A stretch of DNA of 64,000 nt from Isoptericola variabilis 225 (GTDB lineage: Bacteria > Actinomycetota > Actinomycetes > Actinomycetales > Cellulomonadaceae). Positions 25,286 to 32,567 of the stretch are shown piece after piece (positions within the stretch are counted from its first letter, which is position 1; the number at the start of each line of letters is the position of its first letter). Both the position numbers and the translations under genes were made by a program. The notes beneath the pieces were generated by a model. That model did no database searches and had not been told where the DNA came from. It saw only the letters and a list, made by a program, of their open reading frames with translations. The stretch covers positions 2,666,001 to 2,730,000 of the forward strand of contig NC_015588.1 in assembly GCF_000215105.1 (NCBI RefSeq). The letters are read 5' to 3'.

Positions 25286-25893
25286 GCGCCCGAGGATAAC
25301 GAGCGCCGCGGGCCCAGCGCCGGGTCGTCCACCAGGCTCGCGAGGCGGGCGAGCTGGGCGCCCGCACGGTCGGCGCGCTCGGCGAGCGCCTCCGTCGGGA
25401 GCCGCTCGACCGTCCAGTCGGCCGTGCTCGCGTAGACGCCGACGGGCACGAGCACCGCTCCCATGAACGCGAAGAGCGGACGCAGCGCCTGGTCGACGAC
25501 GAGCGTGTGGCGCGGGGTGCCGCCCGCGGCGCCGAGCAGGACCGGCGTGCCGGTGACGCGCCGGCCGTCGAGCAGGTCGACGAACGTCTTGAACACCCCG
25601 GAGAAGGTGCCGCGGAAGACCGGCGTCGTCACGACGAGCAGGTGCGCCTCCTCGACCGCCGTCAGCGCCTCGGTGAGCTCGGCGCTGCGGAACCCCAGCA
25701 CGGTCGCGGTCGCGGCGTCCTCGGCGACGTCGCGCGCCTCGACGACGCGCGTCGCGACCGTGCGGCCCGCCGCCTCGAGGTGCGCCGCGGCGCGCGCGAC
25801 GAGCAGGTCGGCCAGCAGGCGCGACGACGACGGGAAGCTGATGCCGCCGGTGAGCGCGACCAGGCGCACGTCCTCGGCGACGGGCGCGCTCAT
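25282..25893 (-). CDS. NAD(P)H-dependent FMN reductase
   Basis: The 203-residue flavodoxin-like protein begins with the LTGGISFPSSSRLLADLL loop (about 13-30), the FMN phosphate site, and has TTPVFRGTFSG near 93, typical of SsuE/CE1759-like reductases that supply reduced flavin to monooxygenases. No partner monooxygenase is next to it. Start ATG at 25893 overlaps the stop of the MarR gene (ATGA), and its stop overlaps the glycerate-kinase GTG, so three genes are coupled. Confidence 0.87.
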   Translation of the reverse strand: MSAPVAEDVRLVALTGGISFPSSSRLLADLLVARAAAHLEAAGRTVATRVVEARDVAEDAATATVLGFRSAELTEALTAVEEAHLLVVTTPVFRGTFSGVFKTFVDLLDGRRVTGTPVLLGAAGGTPRHTLVVDQALRPLFAFMGAVLVPVGVYASTADWTVERLPTEALAERADRAGAQLARLASLVDDPALGPRRSLSSGA

Positions 25894-26444
25894 CGCCGCG
25901 AGCCCGTCGCGGGGATCCGGGCCTGCGCGGCGCGCAGCTTGTCGAGCAGGCGCGCGAGCTCCTCGAGCTCGTCGGGCTCGAGCGCCTCGCCGACGTAGCG
26001 CTCGATCGTGCGCACGTGCGCCCGGCCGGTCGTGCGCTGCAGCTCCCGCCCCTCGTCGGTGAGCGAGACGACGGTGCCGCGCGCGTCGTCGGCCGCGGCC
26101 GAGCGGCGGACGAGACCGCGCTCGGCGAGCCGGTCGACCATCCGCGACAGCGACGACTGGGCGAGCAGCACGTTCTCGTTGAGGTCGCGCAGCCGCATGC
26201 CGTCCGCAGGTCCGGTCGACAGCGTGTAGAGCACGTCGTACTCGCCGATGGTCAGGTCCTGCCAGATGTCGTCCGCGCGGAAGCGGCGCATGAGCGTGAC
26301 CTGGGTGCGGAACAGGGACTCCCACGCCTCGGCGGCCCGGCGCGCGCCGGTCGAGACGGTCCTGTCACGGGCGGGCTCGTGGGTGGTCTCGCCCGGGTTC
26401 TCGCCGGAGGTCACGGTCGCAGTCTCCTTCGTCCCGTCTCGCAC
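25890..26444 (-). CDS. MarR-family transcriptional regulator
   Basis: The 184-residue protein has a winged-helix core (about 60-150) with LRDLNENVLLAQSSLSRMVD as recognition helix and a RGLVRR wing start. The first 30 residues are polar and could be partly untranslated if an internal start is used. It heads the regulator-FMN reductase-glycerate kinase group, so it probably senses a redox-active or phenolic compound and controls the reductase. No palindromic operator stood out upstream. Ligand unknown. Confidence 0.85.
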   Translation of the reverse strand: MRDGTKETATVTSGENPGETTHEPARDRTVSTGARRAAEAWESLFRTQVTLMRRFRADDIWQDLTIGEYDVLYTLSTGPADGMRLRDLNENVLLAQSSLSRMVDRLAERGLVRRSAAADDARGTVVSLTDEGRELQRTTGRAHVRTIERYVGEALEPDELEELARLLDKLRAAQARIPATGSRR

Positions 26445-26462
26445 CGCCCGCCGGACGCGCGG

Positions 26463-27224
26463 TCAGCGCCCGAGCCGGCGCTCGCGGCGCGAGAAGTCGC
26501 GCAGCGCCCGCAGGAAGTCGACCCGCCGGAAGTCGGGCCAGTACGCCTCGCAGAAGTACAGCTCCGAGTGGGCGCTCTGCCACATGAGGAAGCCACCCAC
26601 GCGCAGCTCGCCCGACGTGCGGATGACGAGCTCGGGGTCGGGCTGGCCCTTGGTGTACAGGTGGGCGGCGATGTCGTCGACGTCGATGCGCTCGGCGAGC
26701 TCCTCGAGCGTCGCTCCCCCGGCGGCCTCCTGGCGCAGGTACGAGCGCACGGCGTCGGCGATCTCGTGGCGCCCACCGTAGCCGATCGCCACGTTGACCT
26801 GGAGGCCGTCGACGTCGCACGTACCGTCGGCCGCGGCCTTGAGGGCGGCGGCGAGGTCGTCGGGCAGCAGGTCGAGCCTGCCCATGACGCGCAGCCGCCA
26901 CCGGCCCGTCTCGGCGAGCTCGTCGACCGCGTCGCGGATGATGTCGAGCAGGTTGGCGAGCTCGTCCGCGGGCCGCGCGAGATTGTCGGTCGACAGCATC
27001 CACAGCGTGACGACCTCGATGCCGAGCGGTTCGGCCCAGCCGAGGAACTCGGTGATCTTGTCGGCGCCGCGCCGGTGGCCGGTGTGCGCGGGCTCGCCGA
27101 AGGACTTGGCCCAGCGGCGGTTGCCGTCGAGGATCACGCCGACGTGCCGGGGCATCTGCCGCGCCGGCAGCGACGCGGCGAGACGCCGCTCGTACAGGCC
27201 GTAGAGCAGGTGGGGCAGGCGCAC
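26463..27224 (-). CDS. uppS: short-chain cis-prenyl (isoprenyl) transferase
   Basis: The 253-residue enzyme belongs to the undecaprenyl/Z-farnesyl diphosphate synthase family. The pyrophosphate-binding HVGVILDGNRRWAK has the essential D33, and RTSGELRVGGF near 205 is conserved. Next to trhA it mirrors Rv1085c-Rv1086, where Rv1086 makes Z,E-farnesyl diphosphate for decaprenyl phosphate, so this is probably the short-chain enzyme rather than the main UppS; another long-chain gene is expected elsewhere. ATG at 27224 diverges from trhA. Confidence 0.88.
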   Translation of the reverse strand: MRLPHLLYGLYERRLAASLPARQMPRHVGVILDGNRRWAKSFGEPAHTGHRRGADKITEFLGWAEPLGIEVVTLWMLSTDNLARPADELANLLDIIRDAVDELAETGRWRLRVMGRLDLLPDDLAAALKAAADGTCDVDGLQVNVAIGYGGRHEIADAVRSYLRQEAAGGATLEELAERIDVDDIAAHLYTKGQPDPELVIRTSGELRVGGFLMWQSAHSELYFCEAYWPDFRRVDFLRALRDFSRRERRLGR

Positions 27225-27345
27225 GCGGACAACCGTACCGCCGTCGCGCCCCGCCGCGGACGGGCGGGCCGGTTCGGCGGGCGACCGGACCGACGTCGTC
27301 GCACGATCTTCACACGACGGGGTCGAGACCTCCCGCGCCGTACCC

Positions 27346-27376
27346 TACGCTTGCGTAACCTACGGTTCCGTAGGTT
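27346..27376 (+). promoter_or_regulatory. two adjacent inverted repeats upstream of trhA
   Basis: TACGCTTGCGTA (27346-27357) and the 20-base AACCTACGGTTCCGTAGGTT (27357-27376) share one base and both have a TT centre. The second ends 16 bases before the trhA start. Perfect palindromes of this kind are typical TetR-family operators in actinobacteria. The regulator is not in the window. Confidence 0.75.
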
Positions 27377-27392
27377 GACGAGGAGGAGACAC

Positions 27393-28184
27393 GTGGCAGC
27401 TGCCGCACACCAGCACGGCCGACCGTTCGACCGCGACGGCTCGCGCGACGGCGCCCACGACGTCGTGGCCGACGCCAAGGGCGCGATGCACGAGGCGCGC
27501 GAGGCCGTGTCCGACGTCGTGCAGACCGTCTCCGTGGCCGCCGGGAAGCAGGCCGCCCGCCTCAAGCCGCGTCTGCGCGGGTGGATCCACGCCGTCACGG
27601 CGCCGCTTGCGCTCGTGGCCGCCGTCGTGCTCGTCCTGCTCGCCCCGCCCGTGGCCGGGAAGGTCGCCGCCGCCGTGTTCGGGCTCAGCGCGGTCATGCT
27701 GTTCGGCACGAGCGCCGTCTACCACCGCGGGACGTGGTCCCCGCGCGTCGGCGCCGCCCTGCGCCGGCTCGACCACTCCAACATCTTCCTCATCATCGCG
27801 GGCACGTACACGCCTCTCGCCGTCATGCTGCTCGACCCGCGCACCGCGACGATCCTGCTGTCGATCGTCTGGGGCGGCGCCGTCGTCGGGCTGCTCGCGC
27901 GCGTGCTGTGGATGGACGCGCCGCGGTGGGTCTACGTGCCGGTGTACGTGGCGCTCGGCTGGGTCGCCGTGGCCTACATGGGCCAGTTCGCGGCGTCGGG
28001 CGGGATCGCGGTGGTGTGGCTCGTCGCCGGCGGGGGGCTCGCCTACACGCTCGGCGCGATCGTCTACGGCACCAAGCGGCCCGACCCCTCGCCCCGCTGG
28101 TTCGGGTTCCACGAGATCTTCCACGCGCTCACCGTCGTCGGCTTCGCGTGCCACACCGTCGCGATCTTTCTCGCGACCCTCTGA
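27393..28184 (+). CDS. trhA: hemolysin III / TrhA-family membrane protein
   Basis: The 263-residue protein has seven hydrophobic segments after a polar, charged N-terminus of about 55 residues. Conserved metal-ligand histidines are in SAVYHRG (about 110), LDHSNIF (about 130) and in FHEIFH near the C-terminus. The family is now linked to membrane energetics homeostasis rather than haemolysis. GTG at 27393 follows AGGAGGA at 27381. Divergent from uppS; probably controlled by the palindromes just upstream. Confidence 0.9.
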   Translation: MAAAAHQHGRPFDRDGSRDGAHDVVADAKGAMHEAREAVSDVVQTVSVAAGKQAARLKPRLRGWIHAVTAPLALVAAVVLVLLAPPVAGKVAAAVFGLSAVMLFGTSAVYHRGTWSPRVGAALRRLDHSNIFLIIAGTYTPLAVMLLDPRTATILLSIVWGGAVVGLLARVLWMDAPRWVYVPVYVALGWVAVAYMGQFAASGGIAVVWLVAGGGLAYTLGAIVYGTKRPDPSPRWFGFHEIFHALTVVGFACHTVAIFLATL

Positions 28185-28194
28185 TCCGTCCCGC

Positions 28195-28423
28195 GAGGTA
28201 GCGCGCTTCACCGCGAGGTAGCGCGTTTCACCGCGAGGTAGCGCGTTTCACCGCGAGGTAGCGCGTTTCACCGCGAGGTAGCGCGTTTCACCGCGAGGTA
28301 GCGCCGTCGTGCACTACCTCGCCGGATCGTGCGCTACCTCGCCGGATCGTGGTGCGCTACCTCGCCGGATCGTGCGCTACCTCGCCGGATCGTGCGCTAC
28401 CTCGCCGCGCCCAGCGCTACCTC
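28195..28423. repeat. GAGGTAGCGC array, 6 forward and 6 reverse units
   Basis: Forward units start at 28195, 28215, 28235, 28255, 28275 and 28295. Reverse-complement units start at 28311 (one change), 28331, 28354, 28374, 28394 and 28414. Spacing is 20 bases within each block. Spacers are TTTCACC-like on the left and GCCGGATCGT-like on the right. It lies between convergent trhA and the carbon-nitrogen hydrolase. The last reverse unit supplies the TAG stop of the hydrolase (28417-28419). Confidence 0.95.
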
Positions 28424-29247
28424 GGCGGGGTGTCGCGGGGGACGACGGCGTAGCGGCGGTTGGCGAGCGACGGGTTGCGCTCGCGCACGGCGGCGAGGGC
28501 CTCGGCGTCGAGGTCGACGGTCCGGTACTCGGGTGCCTCGCCGAGCTCGAGGCCGACGACGCCGTCGGGCCCGACGAGCGTCGACCGCCCGGTCACGCCC
28601 GTGCCGGCCATCCCGACGCCGAGGACCACGACAGTGTTCTCGATCGCGCGCGCCTGCAGCAGCGTGCGCCAGTGCTCGGCCTTGAGCGGACCCGCGACCC
28701 AGGCGGCCGGCACCACGATCGCGTCCGCACCGGCGTCGACCACGCGCCGCGCCGACTCGGGGAACCGCAGGTCGTAGCACGTGATGACCCCGAAGGTGAG
28801 GTCGCCGACGCGCAGGGTGAGCGGCGGGGCGTCCGCGGGACCGGGCTCGAGCAGGTCGGACTCGCGGAACCCGAACGCGTCGTACAGGTGGACCTTGCGG
28901 TAGACGCCCGCGAGCGCGCCCGTCGCGTCGACGCCGACGACCGCGTTGACCGCCCGCTGCCGCCCGGTGGGGCCGACCGACCCGCTGCCGGGCAGCGTCG
29001 TGCCCGCGACCACCGCGACGCCGTGCTCGCGCGCGTGCCGGCGCAGCGCCGTGACGAACGGGCCGTCGAGGGGCTCGGCGTGCTCCGAGCCCACACCCTG
29101 ACGGTGGTACCCCGAGGCGTACTCGGGCAGGATCAGCAGGTCCGAGCGCACGCGGGCCGCGGCGCCGAACGCGTCGGCGACCATCGCCAGGTTGGCCGCC
29201 CGGTCGTCGGCGACCGCGACCTGGCCGACCGTGACCCGCACCGTCAT
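28417..29247 (-). CDS. carbon-nitrogen hydrolase (nitrilase superfamily)
   Basis: The 276-residue protein has the full nitrilase triad: E42 (LPEYASG), K118 (YRKVHLYD) and C157 (ITCYDLRFPE), so it should hydrolyse an amide such as omega-amides or N-carbamoyl compounds. The exact substrate cannot be set. Start ATG at 29247 overlaps the upstream gene stop (ATGA). Its stop codon lies inside the last repeat unit of the adjacent array, so the final residues have been set by the repeat. Confidence 0.9.
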   Translation of the reverse strand: MTVRVTVGQVAVADDRAANLAMVADAFGAAARVRSDLLILPEYASGYHRQGVGSEHAEPLDGPFVTALRRHAREHGVAVVAGTTLPGSGSVGPTGRQRAVNAVVGVDATGALAGVYRKVHLYDAFGFRESDLLEPGPADAPPLTLRVGDLTFGVITCYDLRFPESARRVVDAGADAIVVPAAWVAGPLKAEHWRTLLQARAIENTVVVLGVGMAGTGVTGRSTLVGPDGVVGLELGEAPEYRTVDLDAEALAAVRERNPSLANRRYAVVPRDTPPR

Positions 29248-29651
29248 GGGGCCGCGGGCCCCCGGCGGTCGCCCCGCCCGTCGCCGTCGGTGTCGGGTCC
29301 GTCACCGGAGCCCGGCCCGTCGCCGCCGGCGCCCCGCCCGTCGGGCCCGCCCACGGGCCCCACGTCCGGGCTCTGCACCGACCCGGGCTCGTCCGCGCCG
29401 GGCTCGTCCGCGAAGCGGTGGCGCCGCGGCTCCTCGACGGGGATGCCGCGCTCGATCGCGTTGGAGCGCGCGGTGCGCAGGTGGCGCGTGAGCGACAGGA
29501 ACAGCAGCACCGCGGCCGCGGCCACGGCGAAGGTCGCCAGGAAGCCGGACAGGCCCGGCGTGACCTCGAGCTCGTCCGGGACGCGCGACGTCGGGCTCGG
29601 GCTCGGGACGGCCGCGACCACGCCGGCCAGGCCGGTCAGCAGGGCGTTCAC
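29244..29651 (-). CDS. single-pass membrane protein, Rv1083-like position
   Basis: The 135-residue product has one hydrophobic helix (about residues 34-56) after a short Pro/Ser region, then a basic stretch and a long Gly/Pro/Asp-rich disordered tail. GTG at 29651 overlaps the mca stop, and its own stop overlaps the next ATG. In mycobacteria a small membrane protein follows mca in the same place. No function is known. Confidence 0.72.
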   Translation of the reverse strand: MNALLTGLAGVVAAVPSPSPTSRVPDELEVTPGLSGFLATFAVAAAAVLLFLSLTRHLRTARSNAIERGIPVEEPRRHRFADEPGADEPGSVQSPDVGPVGGPDGRGAGGDGPGSGDGPDTDGDGRGDRRGPAAP

Positions 29652-30589
29652 CGGGCCGCCTCCGTCCCGCGGATGCCCGCGAACAGGTCGTCCTCGGGCG
29701 TGCGCGTCGGCACGTGCGACTCCGCGAGCTCGAACTCCTCCCACGGCCACACCTCGGCCTCGACGTCGCGCGGCACGGCGAAGAAGAAGCCGTTCGGGTC
29801 GATCTGCGACGCGTGGGCGAGCAGGGCGGCGTCGCGCTGCGGGAAGTACTTCGCGCACTCGATCTTCGTGGTGACCGTGCGCTCGGGGATCTCGCGCGCG
29901 GTGCGCGACTCGATCCAGTCGCCGAACGGGGACTCGAGCCCGGCGCCCTGCATGGCCTCGTGCACGGCCCGCATGCGCTCCATCGAGAACCCGTGGTTGT
30001 AGTACAGCTTGAGCGGCTGCCACGGGGCGGCGCCGCCGTCGACCTGGTAGCGCGACGCGTCGCCCGCGGCGTGGAACGCCTCGAACGCGACCTCGTGGCA
30101 CTTGATGTGGTCCGGGTGCGGGTAGCCGCCGGACGGGTCGTACGTCGTCATGACGTGCGGCCGGAACCGGCGCACGAGCTCGACGAGCGGCGCGGCGGCC
30201 TCCTCGAGCGGCACGAGCGCGAAGCACCCCTCCGGAAGCGGCGGCAGCGGGTCGCCCTCCGGCAGACCCGAGTCGACGAACCCGAGCCACGTCTGGCGGA
30301 CGCCGAGCGCCTCGGCCGCGACCTCCATCTCGGCGCGGCGCAGCGCGCGCTTGCCCTCGAGCGTGTCGAACTCGTGCGCCTCCGGCACGACGAACGTGGG
30401 GTTGAGCACGTCGCCCCGCTCGCCGCCGGTGCACGTGACGACGAGCACGTCGACGCCCTCGGCGGCGTAGCGCGCGGTGGTCGCCGCCCCCTTGCTCGAC
30501 TCGTCGTCGGGGTGCGCGTGCACCGCCATGAGGCGCAGCTGCTCGTGCGGGGCGGAGGACAAGGTCGGCTCCCGAGGTCTGGAGGGCAT
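29648..30589 (-). CDS. mca: mycothiol S-conjugate amidase
   Basis: The 313-residue zinc hydrolase cleaves mycothiol conjugates in detoxification, releasing mercapturates. The [18 protein letters not shown] start (about 18-35) carries the zinc ligands His and Asp; a [13 protein letters not shown] motif follows near 168 with the third ligand. These features and the neighbours fit Mca better than MshB, which is the GlcNAc-Ins deacetylase paralogue. ATG at 30589 diverges from the DUF4307 gene by 25 bases. It heads a four-gene overlapping run. Confidence 0.92.
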   Translation of the reverse strand: MPSRPREPTLSSAPHEQLRLMAVHAHPDDESSKGAATTARYAAEGVDVLVVTCTGGERGDVLNPTFVVPEAHEFDTLEGKRALRRAEMEVAAEALGVRQTWLGFVDSGLPEGDPLPPLPEGCFALVPLEEAAAPLVELVRRFRPHVMTTYDPSGGYPHPDHIKCHEVAFEAFHAAGDASRYQVDGGAAPWQPLKLYYNHGFSMERMRAVHEAMQGAGLESPFGDWIESRTAREIPERTVTTKIECAKYFPQRDAALLAHASQIDPNGFFFAVPRDVEAEVWPWEEFELAESHVPTRTPEDDLFAGIRGTEAAR

Positions 30590-30614
30590 GGGGCGTCAGG
30601 GACAATGGTGCACC

Positions 30615-31043
30615 ATGAGCGACCCGGCCATCCCCACCCCGCCCGCCGACCGCTACGGGACCCGCGGCCCCGGCGGTCAGGGGGCGGACCGCCGGCTCGG
30701 CACGGGCGCGAAGATCGCGATCGGGGCGGCGCTCGCGGCAGGCGTGGCCGGCGCCGCCTGGCTCGCGGCCGAGCAGACGCGCCAGGCCCCGGTGACGGTC
30801 GACGTCGTGGGCTTCACGGTCCCGAGCCCCGAGCAGATCGACGTCACGTTCCAGGTCCACATGCCGCGCGGCACGACGGCGGTGTGCACCGTCGACGCGC
30901 TCTCCCAGAGCTACGCCCAGGTCGGCACGCTCGAGGTGCCGGTCGGCCCCAGCGAGGGCCTCACGAGCCGCCACACCGTGACGGTGCGCACGTCCGAGGA
31001 GGCGACGACCGCCGTCGTCGACCGGTGCGTCGTCACGGAATGA
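30615..31043 (+). CDS. DUF4307 membrane protein
   Basis: The 142-residue protein has one hydrophobic helix (about 33-52) after a Gly/Arg-rich N-terminus, then an extracytoplasmic-type beta-rich domain with two cysteines (about 91 and 138). It matches DUF4307, found next to greA and mca in actinobacteria (Rv1081c position). ATG at 30615. No function known. Confidence 0.82.
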   Translation: MSDPAIPTPPADRYGTRGPGGQGADRRLGTGAKIAIGAALAAGVAGAAWLAAEQTRQAPVTVDVVGFTVPSPEQIDVTFQVHMPRGTTAVCTVDALSQSYAQVGTLEVPVGPSEGLTSRHTVTVRTSEEATTAVVDRCVVTE

Positions 31044-31178
31044 CCGCCGTCGCCCGGGTCACGCTATCCTGAGGGATTCACACGCAGTCCTGCACCAGCC
31101 GACGCGCGTGCCGACGCCCGTCGGCCGTACGAGCGCGGCCGGGACCAGGCCACCGAGCACCACGAAAGGAGAGCCCAC

Positions 31179-31661
31179 GTGACCGAGCCGAACGTCACCT
31201 GGCTCACCCAGGAGGCTCACGACCGGCTGAAGGCCGAGCTGGAGCACCTTTCCGGCCCCGCCCGCACCGAGATCGCCGAGCGCATCGCCGCAGCCCGCGA
31301 CGAGGGTGACCTCAAGGAGAACGGCGGGTACCACGCCGCCCGCGAGGAGCAGGCGAAGAACGAGGCCCGCATCCGCGAGCTGACCGAGAAGCTCCGCAAC
31401 GTCCAGATCAGCAGGCCCGCGGACGACGGCATCATCGAGGCGGGCATGGTCGTCACGGCGGTCGTCGCCGGCGACGAGATGACGTTCCTCCTCGGCTCGC
31501 GCGAGATCGCGGGGACGACGGACCTCGACGTGTACTCCCCGACGTCGCCGCTCGGCGCCGCGATCGACGGCAAGAAGGTCGGTGACTCGACGACGTACAC
31601 CGCGCCGAACGGCCGCGAGATCACGGTCGAGATCACGGCGGCGAAGCCCTTCTCCGGCTGA
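31179..31661 (+). CDS. greA: transcription elongation factor GreA
   Basis: The 160-residue factor rescues backtracked RNA polymerase. The N-terminal coiled coil (about 12-75) carries acidic DEGDLKENGGYHAAR, the conserved tip that reaches the active site, and the C-terminal FKBP-like domain ends at YTAPNGREITVEI. GTG at 31179 has AAAGGAG at 31166-31172. The conserved greA-DUF4307-mca order supports it. A TATCCT hexamer near 31065 may be its promoter -10 box. Confidence 0.95.
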   Translation: MTEPNVTWLTQEAHDRLKAELEHLSGPARTEIAERIAAARDEGDLKENGGYHAAREEQAKNEARIRELTEKLRNVQISRPADDGIIEAGMVVTAVVAGDEMTFLLGSREIAGTTDLDVYSPTSPLGAAIDGKKVGDSTTYTAPNGREITVEITAAKPFSG

Positions 31662-31680
31662 GCCGCACGCGCGCGTCCCG

Positions 31681-31751
31681 CTGTGGGCGTGATTTCTGGC
31701 CCGTTTCGCCCGGATGATCCGGACGAAACGGGCCAGAGATCACGCCCACAG
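31681..31751. terminator. long stem-loop after greA
   Basis: A 28-bp outer stem (31681-31708 with 31724-31751) has one G-T wobble, and a 5-bp inner stem sits in the loop. It lies 20 bases after greA and ends 2 bases before the convergent gene stop, serving both. It is longer than needed for termination. Confidence 0.85.
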
Positions 31752-31753
31752 CG

Positions 31754-32476
31754 CTATCGGGGGGCGGAGCGGTGGAGGCGGGCCCGTGCCGCGGGCAGGA
31801 GCCCCTCGAGGCCGGGCATGCCCTCGAGCTCGTCGAGCGCGACGAGGCCCACCTCGAGCCCGTGCACCATGCCCCGCGCGACGGCGCGCTCGAGCGCGGC
31901 GAGGGGCGACGGCGGCCAGCCGGTGGCCCGCCCGGTGGCCAGGCCGGCCAGCGCGTCGTGCAGCGCGAGGATCTCGTCCCACTCCGTCGCGGCCGCGGTC
32001 GGGGCGTCGTCGTGCAACGCCTCGATCGCCGCGGCGACCAGGTAGGGCCCGGGCCGGCCGTCGGCGAGCGCCCGCTCGAGGACCCGCCGGCCCTCGTCGA
32101 TCTCGTCGCGCCGCCACAGCGACCGGTCCTGGTCCTCGAGGTCGAGCGGCCGCCCGTCGGGCCCGGTGCGCGCGCCGCGGCGGGCGTGGCGCAGCAGCAC
32201 GAGCGCGAGCAGGGCCCGCGCCTCGGGCTCGTCGGGCCGCAGCGCCGCGACGGCGCGCACCAGGTCGACCGCCGCCTCGGCCCGGGCCCGGCGCCCGGCG
32301 ACGCCGGGCGCGTCGTCGGGCTCGGCCCAGGCGTCGTCGCCCGTGACGTGCAGGAGCAGCAGTGCCGCGAGCACGCCCTCGAGCGGCCCGTCGAGGACCG
32401 TCGGCGGGACCCTGGGGTCGGGGGTGCGGACGCGCGCCCCGCCGGGCGCGTCCTCGACCAGCGTTCGCCGTCGCAT
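31754..32476 (-). CDS. orphan DUF6596 domain (ECF sigma factor C-terminal half)
   Basis: The 240-residue product corresponds to the helical tail of SigJ/ECF42-type sigma factors: VLAALLLLHVTGDDAW, then ARALLALVLLRHARR, LEDQDRSLWRRDEIDEG and GPYLVAAAIEALHDDAPTAAATEW. The sigma-2 and sigma-4 DNA-binding regions that precede it in the family are absent. A DGPL start at residue 30 fits the normal domain border. It may be the remnant of a broken sigma gene or a free domain that binds a partner. ATG at 32476 chosen; a GTG at 32551 would add 25 residues with no family match. Convergent with greA. Confidence 0.75.
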   Translation of the reverse strand: MRRRTLVEDAPGGARVRTPDPRVPPTVLDGPLEGVLAALLLLHVTGDDAWAEPDDAPGVAGRRARAEAAVDLVRAVAALRPDEPEARALLALVLLRHARRGARTGPDGRPLDLEDQDRSLWRRDEIDEGRRVLERALADGRPGPYLVAAAIEALHDDAPTAAATEWDEILALHDALAGLATGRATGWPPSPLAALERAVARGMVHGLEVGLVALDELEGMPGLEGLLPAARARLHRSAPR

Positions 32477-32567
32477 GGTGGCCTCGACCCATGGTGCGCA
32501 CAGCCACGCGCTCCCGGAGCGCGCCGGCGTGCATTTCACCCCGACGTTCACCCGGGGTGAGGCGGCG

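Noticed and set aside
28195..28423. CRISPR array
   Set aside because: The repeated core is only 10 bases with 10-base spacers, units occur in both orientations, spacers are alike, and no cas genes are present.
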